64,000 nucleotides of DNA from Neorhizobium galegae (GTDB lineage: Bacteria > Pseudomonadota > Alphaproteobacteria > Rhizobiales > Rhizobiaceae), in the NCBI RefSeq assembly GCF_017877055.1, contig NZ_JAGIPG010000001.1, positions 2,104,923 through 2,168,922 on the forward strand, written 5' to 3'. How positions within the stretch are numbered: position 1 is the first letter of the stretch; every line of letters starts with the position of its first letter. This document shows, piece by piece, positions 8,726 through 18,668 of this stretch. Both the position numbers and the translations under genes were made by a program. The notes below the pieces were generated by a model, which ran no database searches, was not told the origin of the DNA, and saw nothing but the letters and a program-made list of their open reading frames with translations.

Positions 8726-9550
8726 TCAGGCCTTGTCCGTCTCCGCAACATCCGAAGGTTCCTGCTCCGAAAGCTTTTCCTCGGCACGTTTGCGCTCGAC
8801 GAGTCGTGCGGCGTAGATGGAAATCTCGTAGAGAAGGATGGTCGGCAGTGCAAGACCGATCTGGGACATCGGATCGGGCGGGGTCAGCACGGCCGCGACC
8901 ACGAAGGCAAGCACGATCGCATATTTGCGCTTTTCCCGCAGCCAGTCGCTGGAAAGAATGCCGACGCGGGCGAGCAGCGTGGTGACGACCGGAAGCTGGA
9001 AGACCAGGCCGAATGACAGGACCAGCGTCATGATCAGGCTCAGATATTCCGAAACCCGCGGCAGAAGCGAAATGCCGACTTCACCTTCGGTCGGCGCTTG
9101 CTGCATGGCAAGGAAGAACCACATGACCATGGGCGTGAAAAAGAAATAGACCAGCGCGCCGCCCATCAGGAAGAGGATCGGCGAAGCGATCAAGAACGGC
9201 AGGAAAGCAGCCCGCTCGTTTTTATAGAGGCCAGGGGCCACGAACTTGTAAATCTGCGAGGCGATCACCGGGAAGGCGATCACCAGCGCGCCGAACATCG
9301 CCACCTTCACCTGGGTGAAGAAGAATTCCTGCGGCGCGGTATAGATCAGCTCGGACTTGGCAAGATCGAGATGAGCCCAGAGGACGGCCCATTTGTAGGG
9401 CACGACAAGCAGGTTGAAGAGCTGCTTGGCGAAGAAGAAGCAGACGACGAATGCGACGAAAAATGCGCCGATCGACCAGATCAGCCGGGTGCGCAGTTCC
9501 ATCAGATGCTCGATGAGCGGCTGCGGCTTGTCTTCGATGTCACCGCTCAT
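8726..9550 (-). CDS. tatC: TatC, twin-arginine translocase receptor subunit
   Basis: A 274-residue inner-membrane protein with six predicted helices. It recognises twin-arginine signal peptides together with TatB. The conserved N-terminal IEHLMELRTRLIWS and the segment FVAPGLYKNERAAFLPF are family hallmarks. The C-terminal tail is charged and rich in Glu/Asp/Ala. Its ATG overlaps the tatB stop by 4 bases. Two likely Tat substrates, the peptide-type binding proteins at 36861 and 42138, occur later in this window. Confidence 0.97.
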   Translation of the reverse strand: MSGDIEDKPQPLIEHLMELRTRLIWSIGAFFVAFVVCFFFAKQLFNLLVVPYKWAVLWAHLDLAKSELIYTAPQEFFFTQVKVAMFGALVIAFPVIASQIYKFVAPGLYKNERAAFLPFLIASPILFLMGGALVYFFFTPMVMWFFLAMQQAPTEGEVGISLLPRVSEYLSLIMTLVLSFGLVFQLPVVTTLLARVGILSSDWLREKRKYAIVLAFVVAAVLTPPDPMSQIGLALPTILLYEISIYAARLVERKRAEEKLSEQEPSDVAETDKA

Positions 9551-10257
9551 GCGTCGTCCTTCGGGGTATCGGCCTTTTTCGGCGTGCGCTTGCGGGCCGG
9601 AGCCTTGACGATCGCCTCATCCACAGCCTGGGCGACAGGTGCCGGTTTGGCCGCCGCGCGGGCACGCTTCGGTTTCTCGACGACGGCGACCGGAGCCGCT
9701 GCGGTCTCGACAACGGGTTTTGCCCTGGCTGCGGTCTTGCGGACCGGCTTCGGCTTTTCCGCGACGGTCGCTGCTGCCAAAGCCTGCTGGGTGGCCGGCA
9801 CGGACTGGACGGGAGCCGTGACTGGCGCCGGTGTCGATGTTGCGGCCGGCGACGGGAAGTTTGCCGGGATTTCGGGAGCCGCATCGATGGGCGACGTGCC
9901 CTCGACAGCCTGCTGTGCCTCGATATCCGTCTGGCTCACGGGTGCCGTCGGCATCTGCGTCGCCTTCTGCAGGTCGGCGCGGATCTCCTGGCCCATCTGC
10001 CGGAGCGGGTTGATCGCATCCCTCAGCGCGTTCGTCGGGTTCAGCCGCTGCGCATCGGAAATTGTCTTGCGCACGTCGTCGAGTTCCGACTCCTTCAGCG
10101 CCTCATCGAATTGCGCGCGGAATTCGCCGGCCATCTTGCGCAGATTGGTCGTCATCTTGCCAAAGGCCCTGAGCATGGGCGGCAAATCCTTCGGACCAAC
10201 CACGACGATCAAGACGATCGCAATGACGAGAAGTTCGGTCCAGCCGATATCAAACAT
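9547..10257 (-). CDS. tatB: TatB, twin-arginine translocase subunit
   Basis: A 236-residue protein with the TatB N terminus MFDIGWTELLVIAIVLIVVVGPKDLPPMLRAFGK (membrane helix, then amphipathic helix). A Pro/Ala/Lys-rich tail of about 130 residues is typical of the long rhizobial forms. TatB forms the signal-peptide receptor with TatC. It starts 33 bases after tatA and overlaps tatC by 4 bases. Confidence 0.95.
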   Translation of the reverse strand: MFDIGWTELLVIAIVLIVVVGPKDLPPMLRAFGKMTTNLRKMAGEFRAQFDEALKESELDDVRKTISDAQRLNPTNALRDAINPLRQMGQEIRADLQKATQMPTAPVSQTDIEAQQAVEGTSPIDAAPEIPANFPSPAATSTPAPVTAPVQSVPATQQALAAATVAEKPKPVRKTAARAKPVVETAAAPVAVVEKPKRARAAAKPAPVAQAVDEAIVKAPARKRTPKKADTPKDDA

Positions 10258-10290
10258 TCAACGAGGCTCCTGGAACCCGTCACTCGGACA

Positions 10291-10515
10291 TTACGACCGA
10301 GTGGTTTCCTTGGCCTCTTCAGCCTTGAGATCAACGGTCTTCGTCGTGGTCGTCGCGCCGTTCGCCTCCGGGGCGTCCTCGTCGCTCATGCCCTTCTTGA
10401 AGCTCTTGATGCCCTTGGCGAAATCGCCCATCAATTCCGGAATCTTGCCGCGTCCGAAGAGAACGAGCACGATGACCAGAACGATCAGCCAATGCCACAC
10501 ACTGAAAGAACCCAT
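10291..10515 (-). CDS. tatA: TatA, twin-arginine translocase pore subunit
   Basis: A 74-residue protein: [42 protein letters not shown] is the canonical TatA membrane helix, [12 protein letters not shown] hinge and amphipathic helix. It is the first gene of the tatABC operon and presumably has its promoter in the 409-base region upstream. Confidence 0.96.
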   Translation of the reverse strand: MGSFSVWHWLIVLVIVLVLFGRGKIPELMGDFAKGIKSFKKGMSDEDAPEANGATTTTKTVDLKAEEAKETTRS

Positions 10516-10924
10516 AAGTCCAACTCCATTAGTACCGTTTCATCGATGTAAGCTCTTTATGATGCTTTTTCAAACACCAAAATGTCGTCGATGGTCGCCG
10601 TTATCGAGACCTCCTCAACCCCGGCGCGACAACCGGTCGGCGCGGATGCAGGCACTGCCCCGTTGACCGGCTCCGCGAACCGCGAGCATCGGGAACTCGA
10701 CGCCGCTGAGGAACCATGGCGGCAGGATGTGCGCCGCGATCTGCCCGCTTTCGAGCGTTACGCCGGCATCGCCCAGCATCGGTTCGGATCATGTCCTTTA
10801 GCCAAGAAACGAGGCCGGAAAAGGGCTTGCAAGATTGCTGCGTGCCGCAGGCGAGCGCATTCGGGCGTTTCTGCGCATGGTGCGACACACCGACGCGCAC
10901 CAGGGCCGCACTCGCTTCGGCGGG
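10516..10924. other. Gap between tatA and scpB; no well-supported gene
   Basis: These 409 bases should hold the tatA promoter on the minus strand. They are GC-rich except next to tatA. A short minus-strand frame at 10615-10779 (54 codons, MLGDAGVTLESG...) has codon use like a real gene but lacks a convincing ribosome binding site and resembles nothing I know. A longer open minus frame at 10601-10900 is Arg/Pro-rich and looks non-coding. I cannot support a gene. Confidence 0.4.
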
Positions 10925-11641
10925 TCATTCCTCCGCTTCACCGCCCGGCGTCAGGAGGCCAAGTTCCTCGAGGTCGAGTTGGGTGATCGGGTCCTCGTCC
11001 TCGGAAAGATCGTCGACATTGAGCGGGACGGGTATCGCAAAGCCCGGCGGGATGCGGCCGGAAAGCAGACCAGCGCCCTTCAATTCTTCGAGACCGGGCA
11101 GATCGCGCAGTTCTTCCAGGCCGAAATGGTCGAGGAAATCGGGCGTCGTGGCGAGCGTCACCGGCCGTCCCGGAGTGCGGCGGCGGCCGCGGAAGCGGAC
11201 CCAGCCCGCTTCCATCAGCACGTCCAGCGTGCCTCTCGACGTCTGTACCCCGCGAATCTCCTCGATCTCGGCACGGGTGACGGGCTGGTGATAGGCGATG
11301 ATGGCCAGCACTTCCAGTGCGGCGCGCGACAGCTTCTTCGTCTCGTTGTCTTCCTTGTGGATGACGAAGGAGAGATCGGCGGCGGTGCGGAAGGCCCAGC
11401 GGTCGCCGCTGCGGATCAGGTTGACCCCGCGGGGGGCGTAGACATCCATCAGCCGCAGCATGACGGCATTCACATCGGTGCCGCGCGGCAGTCGTTCCGC
11501 CAGAAACGCCTCGGAGACCGGCTCGGCGGAGGCGAAGACCAGCGCTTCCGCAATCCGCTCGACTTCCGCCGACGAGAAGGATGGTGGCTCCGCCTCTTCT
11601 TCCGCAGCGATCGGCAGATCGTCGTCCTCTGGCGGCGTCAA
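10925..11641 (-). CDS. scpB: ScpB, segregation and condensation protein B
   Basis: A 238-residue winged-helix protein of the SMC-ScpAB condensin complex, which organises and segregates the chromosome. Family segments: ERIAEALVFASAEPVSEAFLAERLP at the N terminus, RAALEVLAIIAYHQPVTRAEIEEIRGV in the centre, and GRPVTLATTPDFLDHFGLEELRDLPGL. The C terminus is acidic. It overlaps scpA by 4 bases, so the two partners are coupled. Confidence 0.94.
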   Translation of the reverse strand: MTPPEDDDLPIAAEEEAEPPSFSSAEVERIAEALVFASAEPVSEAFLAERLPRGTDVNAVMLRLMDVYAPRGVNLIRSGDRWAFRTAADLSFVIHKEDNETKKLSRAALEVLAIIAYHQPVTRAEIEEIRGVQTSRGTLDVLMEAGWVRFRGRRRTPGRPVTLATTPDFLDHFGLEELRDLPGLEELKGAGLLSGRIPPGFAIPVPLNVDDLSEDEDPITQLDLEELGLLTPGGEAEE

Positions 11642-12489
11642 TCAACGCCTCCCTTGGCGGGCGGTGGCAGGGCGGGCTGTTGCGGTCCGGTTCCCTTGCG
11701 CAGAAAGATCGGCTGGAAGGCGCCGTCCTGGCGGATTTCGAGCTTGCCTTCGCGCACCAGTTCCAGTGACGCGGCAAAGGCACTGGCAGTCGCCGTGACC
11801 CGGTCCTCCGGCGGCAGATAGGGCAAGAGATAGTGCTGCAGCGTCGTCCAGTCGACGATCTCGCCGAGCATGCGGGTCAGCAGCTCGCGGGCATCGACCA
11901 GCGACCAGACCTTGCGCCTCTCGATCGTCACCTGGGTGACCGCCGTGCGCTGGCGCAGGTTCGCATAGGCCGAGAGAAGGTCGTAGAGCGTCGCGTCATA
12001 GGCAGATTCGACGCGATGCGGGATATGTTCCGGCGCCCCGCGGGCAAAGACGTCGCGGCCGAGCCGGTTGCGGTTGACCAGCCGGGTCGCCGACTCGCGC
12101 ATCGCCTCAAGGCGCTTCAGGCGGAAAGCGAGCGTTGCGGCCAGTTCCTCGCCGCTCGGGCCGTCGTCGCCCTTGGCCTGCTGCGGAATGAGCAGCTTCG
12201 ACTTGAGATAGGCGAGCCAGGCGGCCATGACGAGATAATCGGCGGCAAGCTCGATGCGGACCCGCCGGGCGCTGTCGATGAACAGTAGATATTGCTCGAC
12301 CAGTGCCAGAACGGAAATGCGGGCGAGATCGACCTTCTGGGTGCGGGCCAGATGAAGCAGCAGGTCGAGCGGACCTTCGAAACCGCTGACATCGATGACA
12401 AGTGCCGGATCGTCCGTCGCGCGCTCGGCGCCGGTATCCTGCCACAACTTGTCCATCGGAATGGCGTTCTGCGGTGTCGTCGTTGCCAT
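11638..12489 (-). CDS. scpA: ScpA, segregation and condensation protein A (kleisin)
   Basis: A 283-residue kleisin subunit bridging SMC heads with ScpB. FEGPLDLLLHLARTQKVDLARISVLALVEQYL near residue 35 is the diagnostic N-terminal kleisin motif, and AADYLVMAAWLAYLKSKLLIP follows. It starts 27 bases downstream of nagZ on the same strand. The N-terminal 30 residues are variable and an internal start is possible. Confidence 0.94.
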   Translation of the reverse strand: MATTTPQNAIPMDKLWQDTGAERATDDPALVIDVSGFEGPLDLLLHLARTQKVDLARISVLALVEQYLLFIDSARRVRIELAADYLVMAAWLAYLKSKLLIPQQAKGDDGPSGEELAATLAFRLKRLEAMRESATRLVNRNRLGRDVFARGAPEHIPHRVESAYDATLYDLLSAYANLRQRTAVTQVTIERRKVWSLVDARELLTRMLGEIVDWTTLQHYLLPYLPPEDRVTATASAFAASLELVREGKLEIRQDGAFQPIFLRKGTGPQQPALPPPAKGGVD

Positions 12490-12516
12490 TCCCCAACCTC
12501 TTGCTGTCGACCACCG

Positions 12517-13533
12517 TCAGGAGACGGCGAGAAGACCGTGGAATTCCGCGCGGACCGCCTCTTCGCTCAAGTCGTCGCCCGGGCCGAAGGCGGCTTCCAC
12601 CGCCTTTGTACGCCGCAGCGCCTCGCCGGCAAGCGGGATCGCTTCCTTCACGACGGCCTTCATTTCGTCCATCACGCCGTTGCAATGCAAGACAATATCG
12701 CAGCCGCCCCCAACGATTCTTGCCGCACGCTCACCGATCGTGCCTTTAAGCGCGTTCATCGACGTGTCGTCGGACATCAGCAGCCCGTCGAAGCCGATAT
12801 GGCCGCGGATGATTTCGTCGATCACCTTGCGCGAAATGGTCGCCGGCTCATCCGGGTCGATGGCGGTGAAGACGATATGGGCGCTCATCGCCATCAACTC
12901 GGACTTCATGGCGACGAAAGGCAGGAAGTCGTGCGCTTCCAGATCTGCGCGCGAGACGGTGACCACCGGCAGTTCGTGATGGCTGTCGGCCATGCCGCGG
13001 CCGTGGCCCGGCATGTGCTTCATCACCGGCAGCATGCCGCCCGCCTTGAGACCGTCGGCGGCAGCCTGGCCCATTTCGGCAACCGTCTTCGGATCGAAAC
13101 CGTAGGCGCGATCGCCGATGACGTTGCTTGCCCCTTCGATCGGCACGTCGAGCACGGGCAGGCAATCGACATTGATGCCGAATTTCATCAGGTCGAAGGC
13201 ATGCAGGCGCGACATCAGCCAAGTTGCCCGCAAGCCCTTTTCGCGATCCCGGCGGTAAAGCTCCCCGAGCACAGCGGCCGAGGGATAACGCTCGATCATC
13301 GGCGGGCGGATACGCTGGACGCGGCCGCCCTCCTGGTCGATCAGCACCGGCGCATCCGGCCGGCCGATGGCATCGCGCATGGACGCGACGAGATCGGTGA
13401 TCTGCGCCGGCTCGACGCAATTGCGGGCAAACAGGATGAAGCCCCAGGGCCGTTCATCCCGGTAAAGCGCCACTTCGTCGGCCGTGAGGGTCGGGCCGCT
13501 GGAGCCCAGGATCATTGCTTTTGATTCGCTCAT
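12517..13533 (-). CDS. nagZ: Beta-N-acetylhexosaminidase (NagZ, GH3)
   Basis: A 338-residue cytoplasmic glycoside hydrolase family 3 enzyme that removes GlcNAc from recycled muropeptides. Signatures: FILFARNCVEPAQI, LIDQEGGRVQRIRPP, and KHMPGHGRGMADSHHELPVV, where the Asp-Ser-His following GRGMA is the NagZ-type acid/base loop; the nucleophile Asp lies in the later LLMSDDTSMNAL. It sits between the SPOR gene and scpA on the same strand. Confidence 0.93.
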   Translation of the reverse strand: MSESKAMILGSSGPTLTADEVALYRDERPWGFILFARNCVEPAQITDLVASMRDAIGRPDAPVLIDQEGGRVQRIRPPMIERYPSAAVLGELYRRDREKGLRATWLMSRLHAFDLMKFGINVDCLPVLDVPIEGASNVIGDRAYGFDPKTVAEMGQAAADGLKAGGMLPVMKHMPGHGRGMADSHHELPVVTVSRADLEAHDFLPFVAMKSELMAMSAHIVFTAIDPDEPATISRKVIDEIIRGHIGFDGLLMSDDTSMNALKGTIGERAARIVGGGCDIVLHCNGVMDEMKAVVKEAIPLAGEALRRTKAVEAAFGPGDDLSEEAVRAEFHGLLAVS

Positions 13534-13564
13534 GGTCCGATCTTAGATCATTGGAGGGCCAACG

Positions 13565-13590
13565 AAAAACGGGGCGCCCAGGCGCCCCGT
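13565..13590 (-). terminator. Rho-independent terminator after the SPOR gene
   Basis: Ten-base perfect stem ACGGGGCGCC / GGCGCCCCGT (13569-13578 and 13581-13590) with a two-base gap. Read on the minus strand it is followed by TTTTTC, and it lies 25 bases after the SPOR stop and upstream of nagZ. This suggests nagZ-scpAB have their own promoter or rely on readthrough. Confidence 0.8.
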
Positions 13591-13614
13591 CGGATTTCTT
13601 CGCTTTTTCGGTCC

Positions 13615-16600
13615 TTACCGGCCGACCAGGCAGGTACCGCCAGCAGCGCGATAGCGTTCGCAGAGCGCTATGGCCTCGTTCTTGCCGCCTGCCGGAATAC
13701 GGACGCGGTAGAATGTGCCCTTGCCGGCGATCTCGGCCGACTTGATGTCGACGCCGCGGCCACCGATAACGCTGCCGAACTTGGACGACAGGCTCTGGTA
13801 TGACTTCTGTGCTTCGGCCTGCGACGGCAGCGAGGCGATCTGGATCACGTAGTCACCGGGGCCTGCTGAAGCGACCTGGTTTGCAGCAGACGCCGGAGCC
13901 GCCGCCGGCTGGGCCGGTGCGCGGACATTGCCCTGATCGGTTACGGCAGCGACCACGTTGACCGGCTGTTCGGCCGGACGTGCGATCGGAACCGGAGCCT
14001 TCGCCGCAGGTGCAGAGGCCTGAACCGGAGCAACGGGCGCCGGAGCCTGTGCGGCAGCAGGAGCCGGAGCAGCCGCGGCAGGCTGGGCAGGAGCGGCTGC
14101 GACGGGCGGCGTGACCGGGTTCGTTCTCACCACGTTGACGTGTTCGGTCGGAGCGGCCGGATTGGCGGGTGCCGAGACCGGAAGGATTCCGCCAGCGCTG
14201 GTATTCGAGTTAGCCGGCAGAGGTTGCGTACGGGTCGGTGTAGCTGGCACAGAAGCCGGAACTTTCTCCGGGAAAGCAGCGGCCGTCTCAACCGGCTTTG
14301 CGCCGGCGGCGGGCAGCTTGGCGGTTTCCGGCGCGGCAAGCGCCGGGGCTGCGATTTCCTGCTCGACCAGCTTGCCGTCGGGGCGGACGATCATCGTCTT
14401 GACCTTGCGGGGCATGACGGTCACGGGCTGCTGCTCAGCAGCGGCATTGTTTTGCGCGGTCCGATCCTGCGGCAGGAGGCGCGGATCCTCCGTCTCGCCG
14501 ACATCGGTCGGCTCGATGTCGTTCTCGCCTTCGAGCGGCAGCGTATCGGGCATCAGGGTCTTCTGCACGACGTCGATCGGCTCCTCATTGGAGGAGATCA
14601 GGGTGCGCTGCTTCGGATCCTTCGGTGAAACGCCGGCGACACGGTCGTAGACCGCCTTGTCCTGGTTGGGGACGGTCTTGCCGCCCGGATTTTCCGGCGC
14701 AATCTTGATCGGTTCGTTGTCGGCCGCAATGATGACAGGTTCGCCGCCTGACATGACACCCGACACGCTGCTGCCGAAGAACGCGTAGGCGCCGACACCT
14801 CCAAGGATCACAACCCCGGCAAGGACCAGTGGCACAGCCCAACTGCGGACGGAACGGCGGGCGTTCTCGACGGTCGCGACATAGTCGGCGTCGGAATAGT
14901 GCAATTCCTCATGCTCGGCGGCCGGCAGCGGCGTCGTCAGGCTGCGGCGGAAATCCTCTTCCAGAGCCCGCTCGAAATCGTCGAGATCAGTATAGGCCGG
15001 CGAACGGCCGGCTTCGGTCGCGGCCTGCTGGCCCCTCGGGGCGATATCGATCTCCGGCTTGCGTGCCGGCGCCGAGGCCGGTCTGCCGGGCGCAGCCAGC
15101 AGCGTCGCAAGCTCGGCATCGATGTCGAGTTCGTAATCGGGACGATAGGCCGGCGGCTGTTCCGGCTCTTCTGCCGGCAGCGACGGTACGTCGAGTTCGG
15201 CGATCGCCTCCACCTGGTCTTCCGAATCGGCAATCTGGGCCGGATCGAACGGCAGGTCGCCAATCGATTCTGGCTCTTCTACAACCTGCGTCTCCACGAT
15301 CGGTGCCGCCATAGCGGTGACGGGTGCAACGCGCGCGACCGGCGCCATGGAAGGAGCGGCAGCAGGTGCAGGTTCAGCCTTCACAGGGGCAACCGCCGGA
15401 GACGGTGCCGGAACCGGATGTGCCTGGGCCTCTTCGACGACAATCTCGGCGAGGTCGAGTTCGAGACCATCGAGCGCCAACTCGAACTCTTCATCGGAGA
15501 ACGGATCCGTCTCGTCAAGAGAATGCAGTTCGGCAACCGGCGCATTGGCAACAACGGGCGCAGCGGACGCCACAGATGCAGCGGGGCGCGTGACGGCTGG
15601 CTCTGGCTTTGCCACAGGGGTCGCGAGCGGCTGCCCGTTCGAGGTCGGCAGCGTATAGCGCTGGACGTCGTAGATCAGTTCGTCAAGCGCAGAGAACCGA
15701 TCCTTTTGCGGCGCAGCGGCTGGTGCGGCAGCGATCGGCGCAACGGTGACGGGCGCCGGCTGCAGTTCCTGGGCCTGCGGCTCCGGGGCCTTTGCGGAAA
15801 CCTGCGGCCCGGCAGCCGGTGCCGGCTCGATCTTCGGGCTCGGGCTATCTTCTAGAACCGGAGGCTCGAAAGCATATTCGTTCGGTGCAGGTGCCGCCAC
15901 TTGAGACGTGGCTACAGCCGCCTGCGCGGAGGCCGCAGAGACGTCTCGTGCCACACTGAAATTGCTCAGCGGCATCCGGAAGCCGGGAATGTAGGCACCC
16001 TTGCCCCTCTCCGTCTTTGGCTCCAGCTCAAACTTCGCTTCGGGTTCTAATTTCGCTTCAGGCTCGAATGCCGCCTCGGGCTCAGGGGCTGCCTCAGGCT
16101 CGAATTTCGCTTCGGGTTCGAACGTCACTTCCGGCTCGACTGCCGCAACGGGCTCGGCCGCGATCGAGTTTTCCAGTTCCGCAGCGAGATCGAACTCCTC
16201 CGCCGGGTCTTCTACCGACGCGACAGGCGACATAGAACCTGCAGCGGGGAAATCGGGCAGATCGAAAATGGGCTCCATGCGCGCGGTTTCGACAGCCGGC
16301 TCGAATACCGGTTCCGCAGCAACATTCTCGTCGATGGTATCAACCGCCAAGGGCGGCTCCTCGTCACCGAACAGGTCAGCGCGCGCGCCGACAGCGCCAT
16401 CGGCCGGCAGGAAAGCCTGCGGCGCTTCTACCGCGGCGGTTTCGGAGGGGACGAACTCCAGTTCCTCCGGCTCTATCGGCGGTGCGGCGACCGTAATATC
16501 GGGCGCAGGCTCGGCGAAATGCCGAGGGACATCGTCGACCGCAATATCGTGAACGGGGTCGAGGGGCGGCGCGTCATAGCGCTCGAACTCCTGAAGAAGC

Positions 16601-16782
16601 TCGTCTTCGAGATTGAACGCCGGCTCGCGCCGCGCAGACGTATCTGCGGAAGAAGATCCGGGCCTCGCCGCGACGGGGAGATCGTCGTAGCCTACGATGC
16701 GGGCGAGTTCTGCCAGCGGGTCATCATCGGCAAAGAAGTCCGGCAAATCATTCCGGCTACGCGCAAGGTTGTTATCGGCCAT
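13615..16782 (-). CDS. Large SPOR-domain membrane protein
   Basis: A 1055-residue protein with an acidic, Pro/Ala/Glu-rich cytoplasmic region of about 650 residues, one membrane helix (AVPLVLAGVVILGGVGAYAFFG), a Pro/Ala-rich periplasmic linker and a C-terminal SPOR domain (GDYVIQIASLPSQAEAQKSYQSLSSKFG, ending GGTCLVGR). SPOR domains bind denuded glycans at the septum, so a cell-division or envelope role is likely. ATG at 16782 follows GAGG closely; a GTG 12 bases upstream is an alternative. A tandem Glu-Pro-Glu-Ala repeat lies in the cytoplasmic part. Neighbours nagZ (peptidoglycan recycling) and argS are on the same strand. Confidence 0.88.
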   Translation of the reverse strand: MADNNLARSRNDLPDFFADDDPLAELARIVGYDDLPVAARPGSSSADTSARREPAFNLEDELLQEFERYDAPPLDPVHDIAVDDVPRHFAEPAPDITVAAPPIEPEELEFVPSETAAVEAPQAFLPADGAVGARADLFGDEEPPLAVDTIDENVAAEPVFEPAVETARMEPIFDLPDFPAAGSMSPVASVEDPAEEFDLAAELENSIAAEPVAAVEPEVTFEPEAKFEPEAAPEPEAAFEPEAKLEPEAKFELEPKTERGKGAYIPGFRMPLSNFSVARDVSAASAQAAVATSQVAAPAPNEYAFEPPVLEDSPSPKIEPAPAAGPQVSAKAPEPQAQELQPAPVTVAPIAAAPAAAPQKDRFSALDELIYDVQRYTLPTSNGQPLATPVAKPEPAVTRPAASVASAAPVVANAPVAELHSLDETDPFSDEEFELALDGLELDLAEIVVEEAQAHPVPAPSPAVAPVKAEPAPAAAPSMAPVARVAPVTAMAAPIVETQVVEEPESIGDLPFDPAQIADSEDQVEAIAELDVPSLPAEEPEQPPAYRPDYELDIDAELATLLAAPGRPASAPARKPEIDIAPRGQQAATEAGRSPAYTDLDDFERALEEDFRRSLTTPLPAAEHEELHYSDADYVATVENARRSVRSWAVPLVLAGVVILGGVGAYAFFGSSVSGVMSGGEPVIIAADNEPIKIAPENPGGKTVPNQDKAVYDRVAGVSPKDPKQRTLISSNEEPIDVVQKTLMPDTLPLEGENDIEPTDVGETEDPRLLPQDRTAQNNAAAEQQPVTVMPRKVKTMIVRPDGKLVEQEIAAPALAAPETAKLPAAGAKPVETAAAFPEKVPASVPATPTRTQPLPANSNTSAGGILPVSAPANPAAPTEHVNVVRTNPVTPPVAAAPAQPAAAAPAPAAAQAPAPVAPVQASAPAAKAPVPIARPAEQPVNVVAAVTDQGNVRAPAQPAAAPASAANQVASAGPGDYVIQIASLPSQAEAQKSYQSLSSKFGSVIGGRGVDIKSAEIAGKGTFYRVRIPAGGKNEAIALCERYRAAGGTCLVGR
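16020..16146. repeat. Tandem 18-base coding repeat (FEPEAK-type) in the SPOR gene
   Basis: About seven imperfect 18-base units encode hexapeptides of the form FEPEAK / PEPEAA / LEPEAK. They lie in the disordered cytoplasmic region of the SPOR protein. Such repeats change copy number easily by slippage, in whole codons here, so length variation between strains is likely. Confidence 0.75.
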
Positions 16783-16848
16783 TACCTCGTCCACTCACCT
16801 ACATTACAACGCATATGCCAGTGCAATGTGGGGAAATGGTGGCGATAT

Positions 16849-18606
16849 CTACCGCATTTCTTCCGGTGCCGCAGTGCCTGTGATTGCAAGTCCTGACTTC
16901 AAAACAGAGGCGACAGCATGCACCAGCCCAAGCCTGGCAATACTCAATTCTCGGTTTTTATCGTTAACAAAGCGTAATTCCGGTTGTTCTTTACCTTTAT
17001 TCCAGTGCGCATGGAAGAAACTTGCCAGATCGTAGAGGTAAAAAGCAAGCCGGTGCGGCTCCTGCGCCTGCGCCGCAGCCTCAATGATCCTGGGGTATTC
17101 CGCAAGCTTGGCTACCAGCTGCATCTCGTTCGGATCGTTGATCAGGCTGCTTGAGCCCTTGAGGTCGAGCGAATCAAAATCGAGACCCGGGAAGGCTTCC
17201 TTTGCCTGCCGGAACACCGACGAGCAGCGCGCATGCGCATACTGCACGTAGAAGACCGGATTGTCCTTCGACTGTTCGGTCACCTTGGCAAAGTCGAAGT
17301 CCAGCGGCTCCGAGCTCTTCCTGTAGAGCATCATGAAGCGCACCGCGTCGCGGCCGACCTCGTCGACCACCTCGCGAAGGGTCACGAAGTTGCCGGAACG
17401 CTTCGACATCTTCACCGGCTCGCCATTCCGGTACAGTTTGACGAGCTGGCAGAGGAGCACGGTGAGCTTGGCTTTGCCGGCGGAGACGGCGCGTGCGACG
17501 GCTTCCAGGCGCTTGACGTATCCGCCATGGTCGGCGCCGAGCACATAGATCATCTCGTCGTAACCACGATCGAACTTGTCCTTGAAGTAGGCAACGTCGG
17601 CCGCAAAGTAAGTATAGCTGCCATCCGACTTGATCAGCGGCCGATCCATATCGTCGCCCACGTCGGTGGAGCGGAACAGCGTCTGCTCCCGGTCCTCCCA
17701 GTCTTCCGGCAACTGGCCCTTCGGCGGCGGCAGCGTGCCCTTGTAGACGTGGCCCTTGAAGGTCAGATCATTGATCGCCTGGCGGATGCGCTGCGCGCCA
17801 TTGGCATGCAATGCCCGCTCCGAATAGAAGACGTCGTGATGGACGTTGAGGGCCTCCAGATCGTCGCGGATCAGCGCCATCATCGCATCGATCGCCTTGT
17901 CCTTGACGATCGGCATCCAGGCGTCTTCCGGCATGTTGTGCAGACGCGGACCGTATTCCTCTGCGAGAGCCTGACCGACCGGCACGAGGTAGTCGCCCGG
18001 ATAAAGGCCCGACGGAATTTCGCCGATCGTCTCTCCAAGAGCCTCGCGATAACGCAGGAAGACGGACCGGGCCAAGACGTCGATCTGGCTGCCGGCATCG
18101 TTGATGTAATATTCCTTGGTCACGTCGTAGCCGGCGAATTTCATCAGGTTCGCTAGCGCATCACCCACCACCGCACCGCGGCAATGGCCGACATGCATCG
18201 GGCCGGTCGGGTTGGCGGAGACGTATTCGACATTCGCCTTTTTCTCTGCGCCCACCTTGGAACGGCCGTAGTCCGTGCCCTCGGCAATCATCGAGGCGAG
18301 CAGGCGCTGCCAGTAAGGGGCGCCAAGACGGATGTTGATGAAGCCGGGACCGGCGACAGAAACCTCGCTGACATCGGTATCCGCGCGCAGCGCTTCGGCG
18401 ATGATATCGGCAAGCGCACGCGGATTGGTGCCAAGCGGCTTTGCCAGAACCATGGCGGCGTTGGTCGCCACATCACCGTGGCTCTGATCCCGCGGCGGCT
18501 CAACTGCGATACGGCCGAAATCAAGCTCGCTTCGCTTTTCCTTGACGATATCAAGGTGTTCCAAAGCGTTCTTAATTCTTGTTTCGAAGTCGGCGAAAAG
18601 ATTCAT
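16849..18606 (-). CDS. argS: Arginyl-tRNA synthetase
   Basis: A 585-residue class I synthetase charging tRNA-Arg. The HIGH-type motif is [18 protein letters not shown] and the anticodon-binding DALR domain forms the C terminus ([17 protein letters not shown]). [11 protein letters not shown] is a KMSKS-like loop. ATG at 18606 ([10 protein letters not shown]) is preferred to the in-frame TTG 6 bases upstream. It follows dgt at 62 bases and precedes the SPOR gene at 66 bases. Confidence 0.97.
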   Translation of the reverse strand: MNLFADFETRIKNALEHLDIVKEKRSELDFGRIAVEPPRDQSHGDVATNAAMVLAKPLGTNPRALADIIAEALRADTDVSEVSVAGPGFINIRLGAPYWQRLLASMIAEGTDYGRSKVGAEKKANVEYVSANPTGPMHVGHCRGAVVGDALANLMKFAGYDVTKEYYINDAGSQIDVLARSVFLRYREALGETIGEIPSGLYPGDYLVPVGQALAEEYGPRLHNMPEDAWMPIVKDKAIDAMMALIRDDLEALNVHHDVFYSERALHANGAQRIRQAINDLTFKGHVYKGTLPPPKGQLPEDWEDREQTLFRSTDVGDDMDRPLIKSDGSYTYFAADVAYFKDKFDRGYDEMIYVLGADHGGYVKRLEAVARAVSAGKAKLTVLLCQLVKLYRNGEPVKMSKRSGNFVTLREVVDEVGRDAVRFMMLYRKSSEPLDFDFAKVTEQSKDNPVFYVQYAHARCSSVFRQAKEAFPGLDFDSLDLKGSSSLINDPNEMQLVAKLAEYPRIIEAAAQAQEPHRLAFYLYDLASFFHAHWNKGKEQPELRFVNDKNRELSIARLGLVHAVASVLKSGLAITGTAAPEEMR

Positions 18607-18668
18607 GTTCAATCATCCCCGAGACATGCCCGAGGACCCTTGCTGGCCAGTGTCATTGGTGGCGGTGC

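Noticed and set aside
7531..8985. A 484-codon plus-strand frame
   Set aside because: Antisense to serS and tatC, both certain. Composition is that of a shadow frame.
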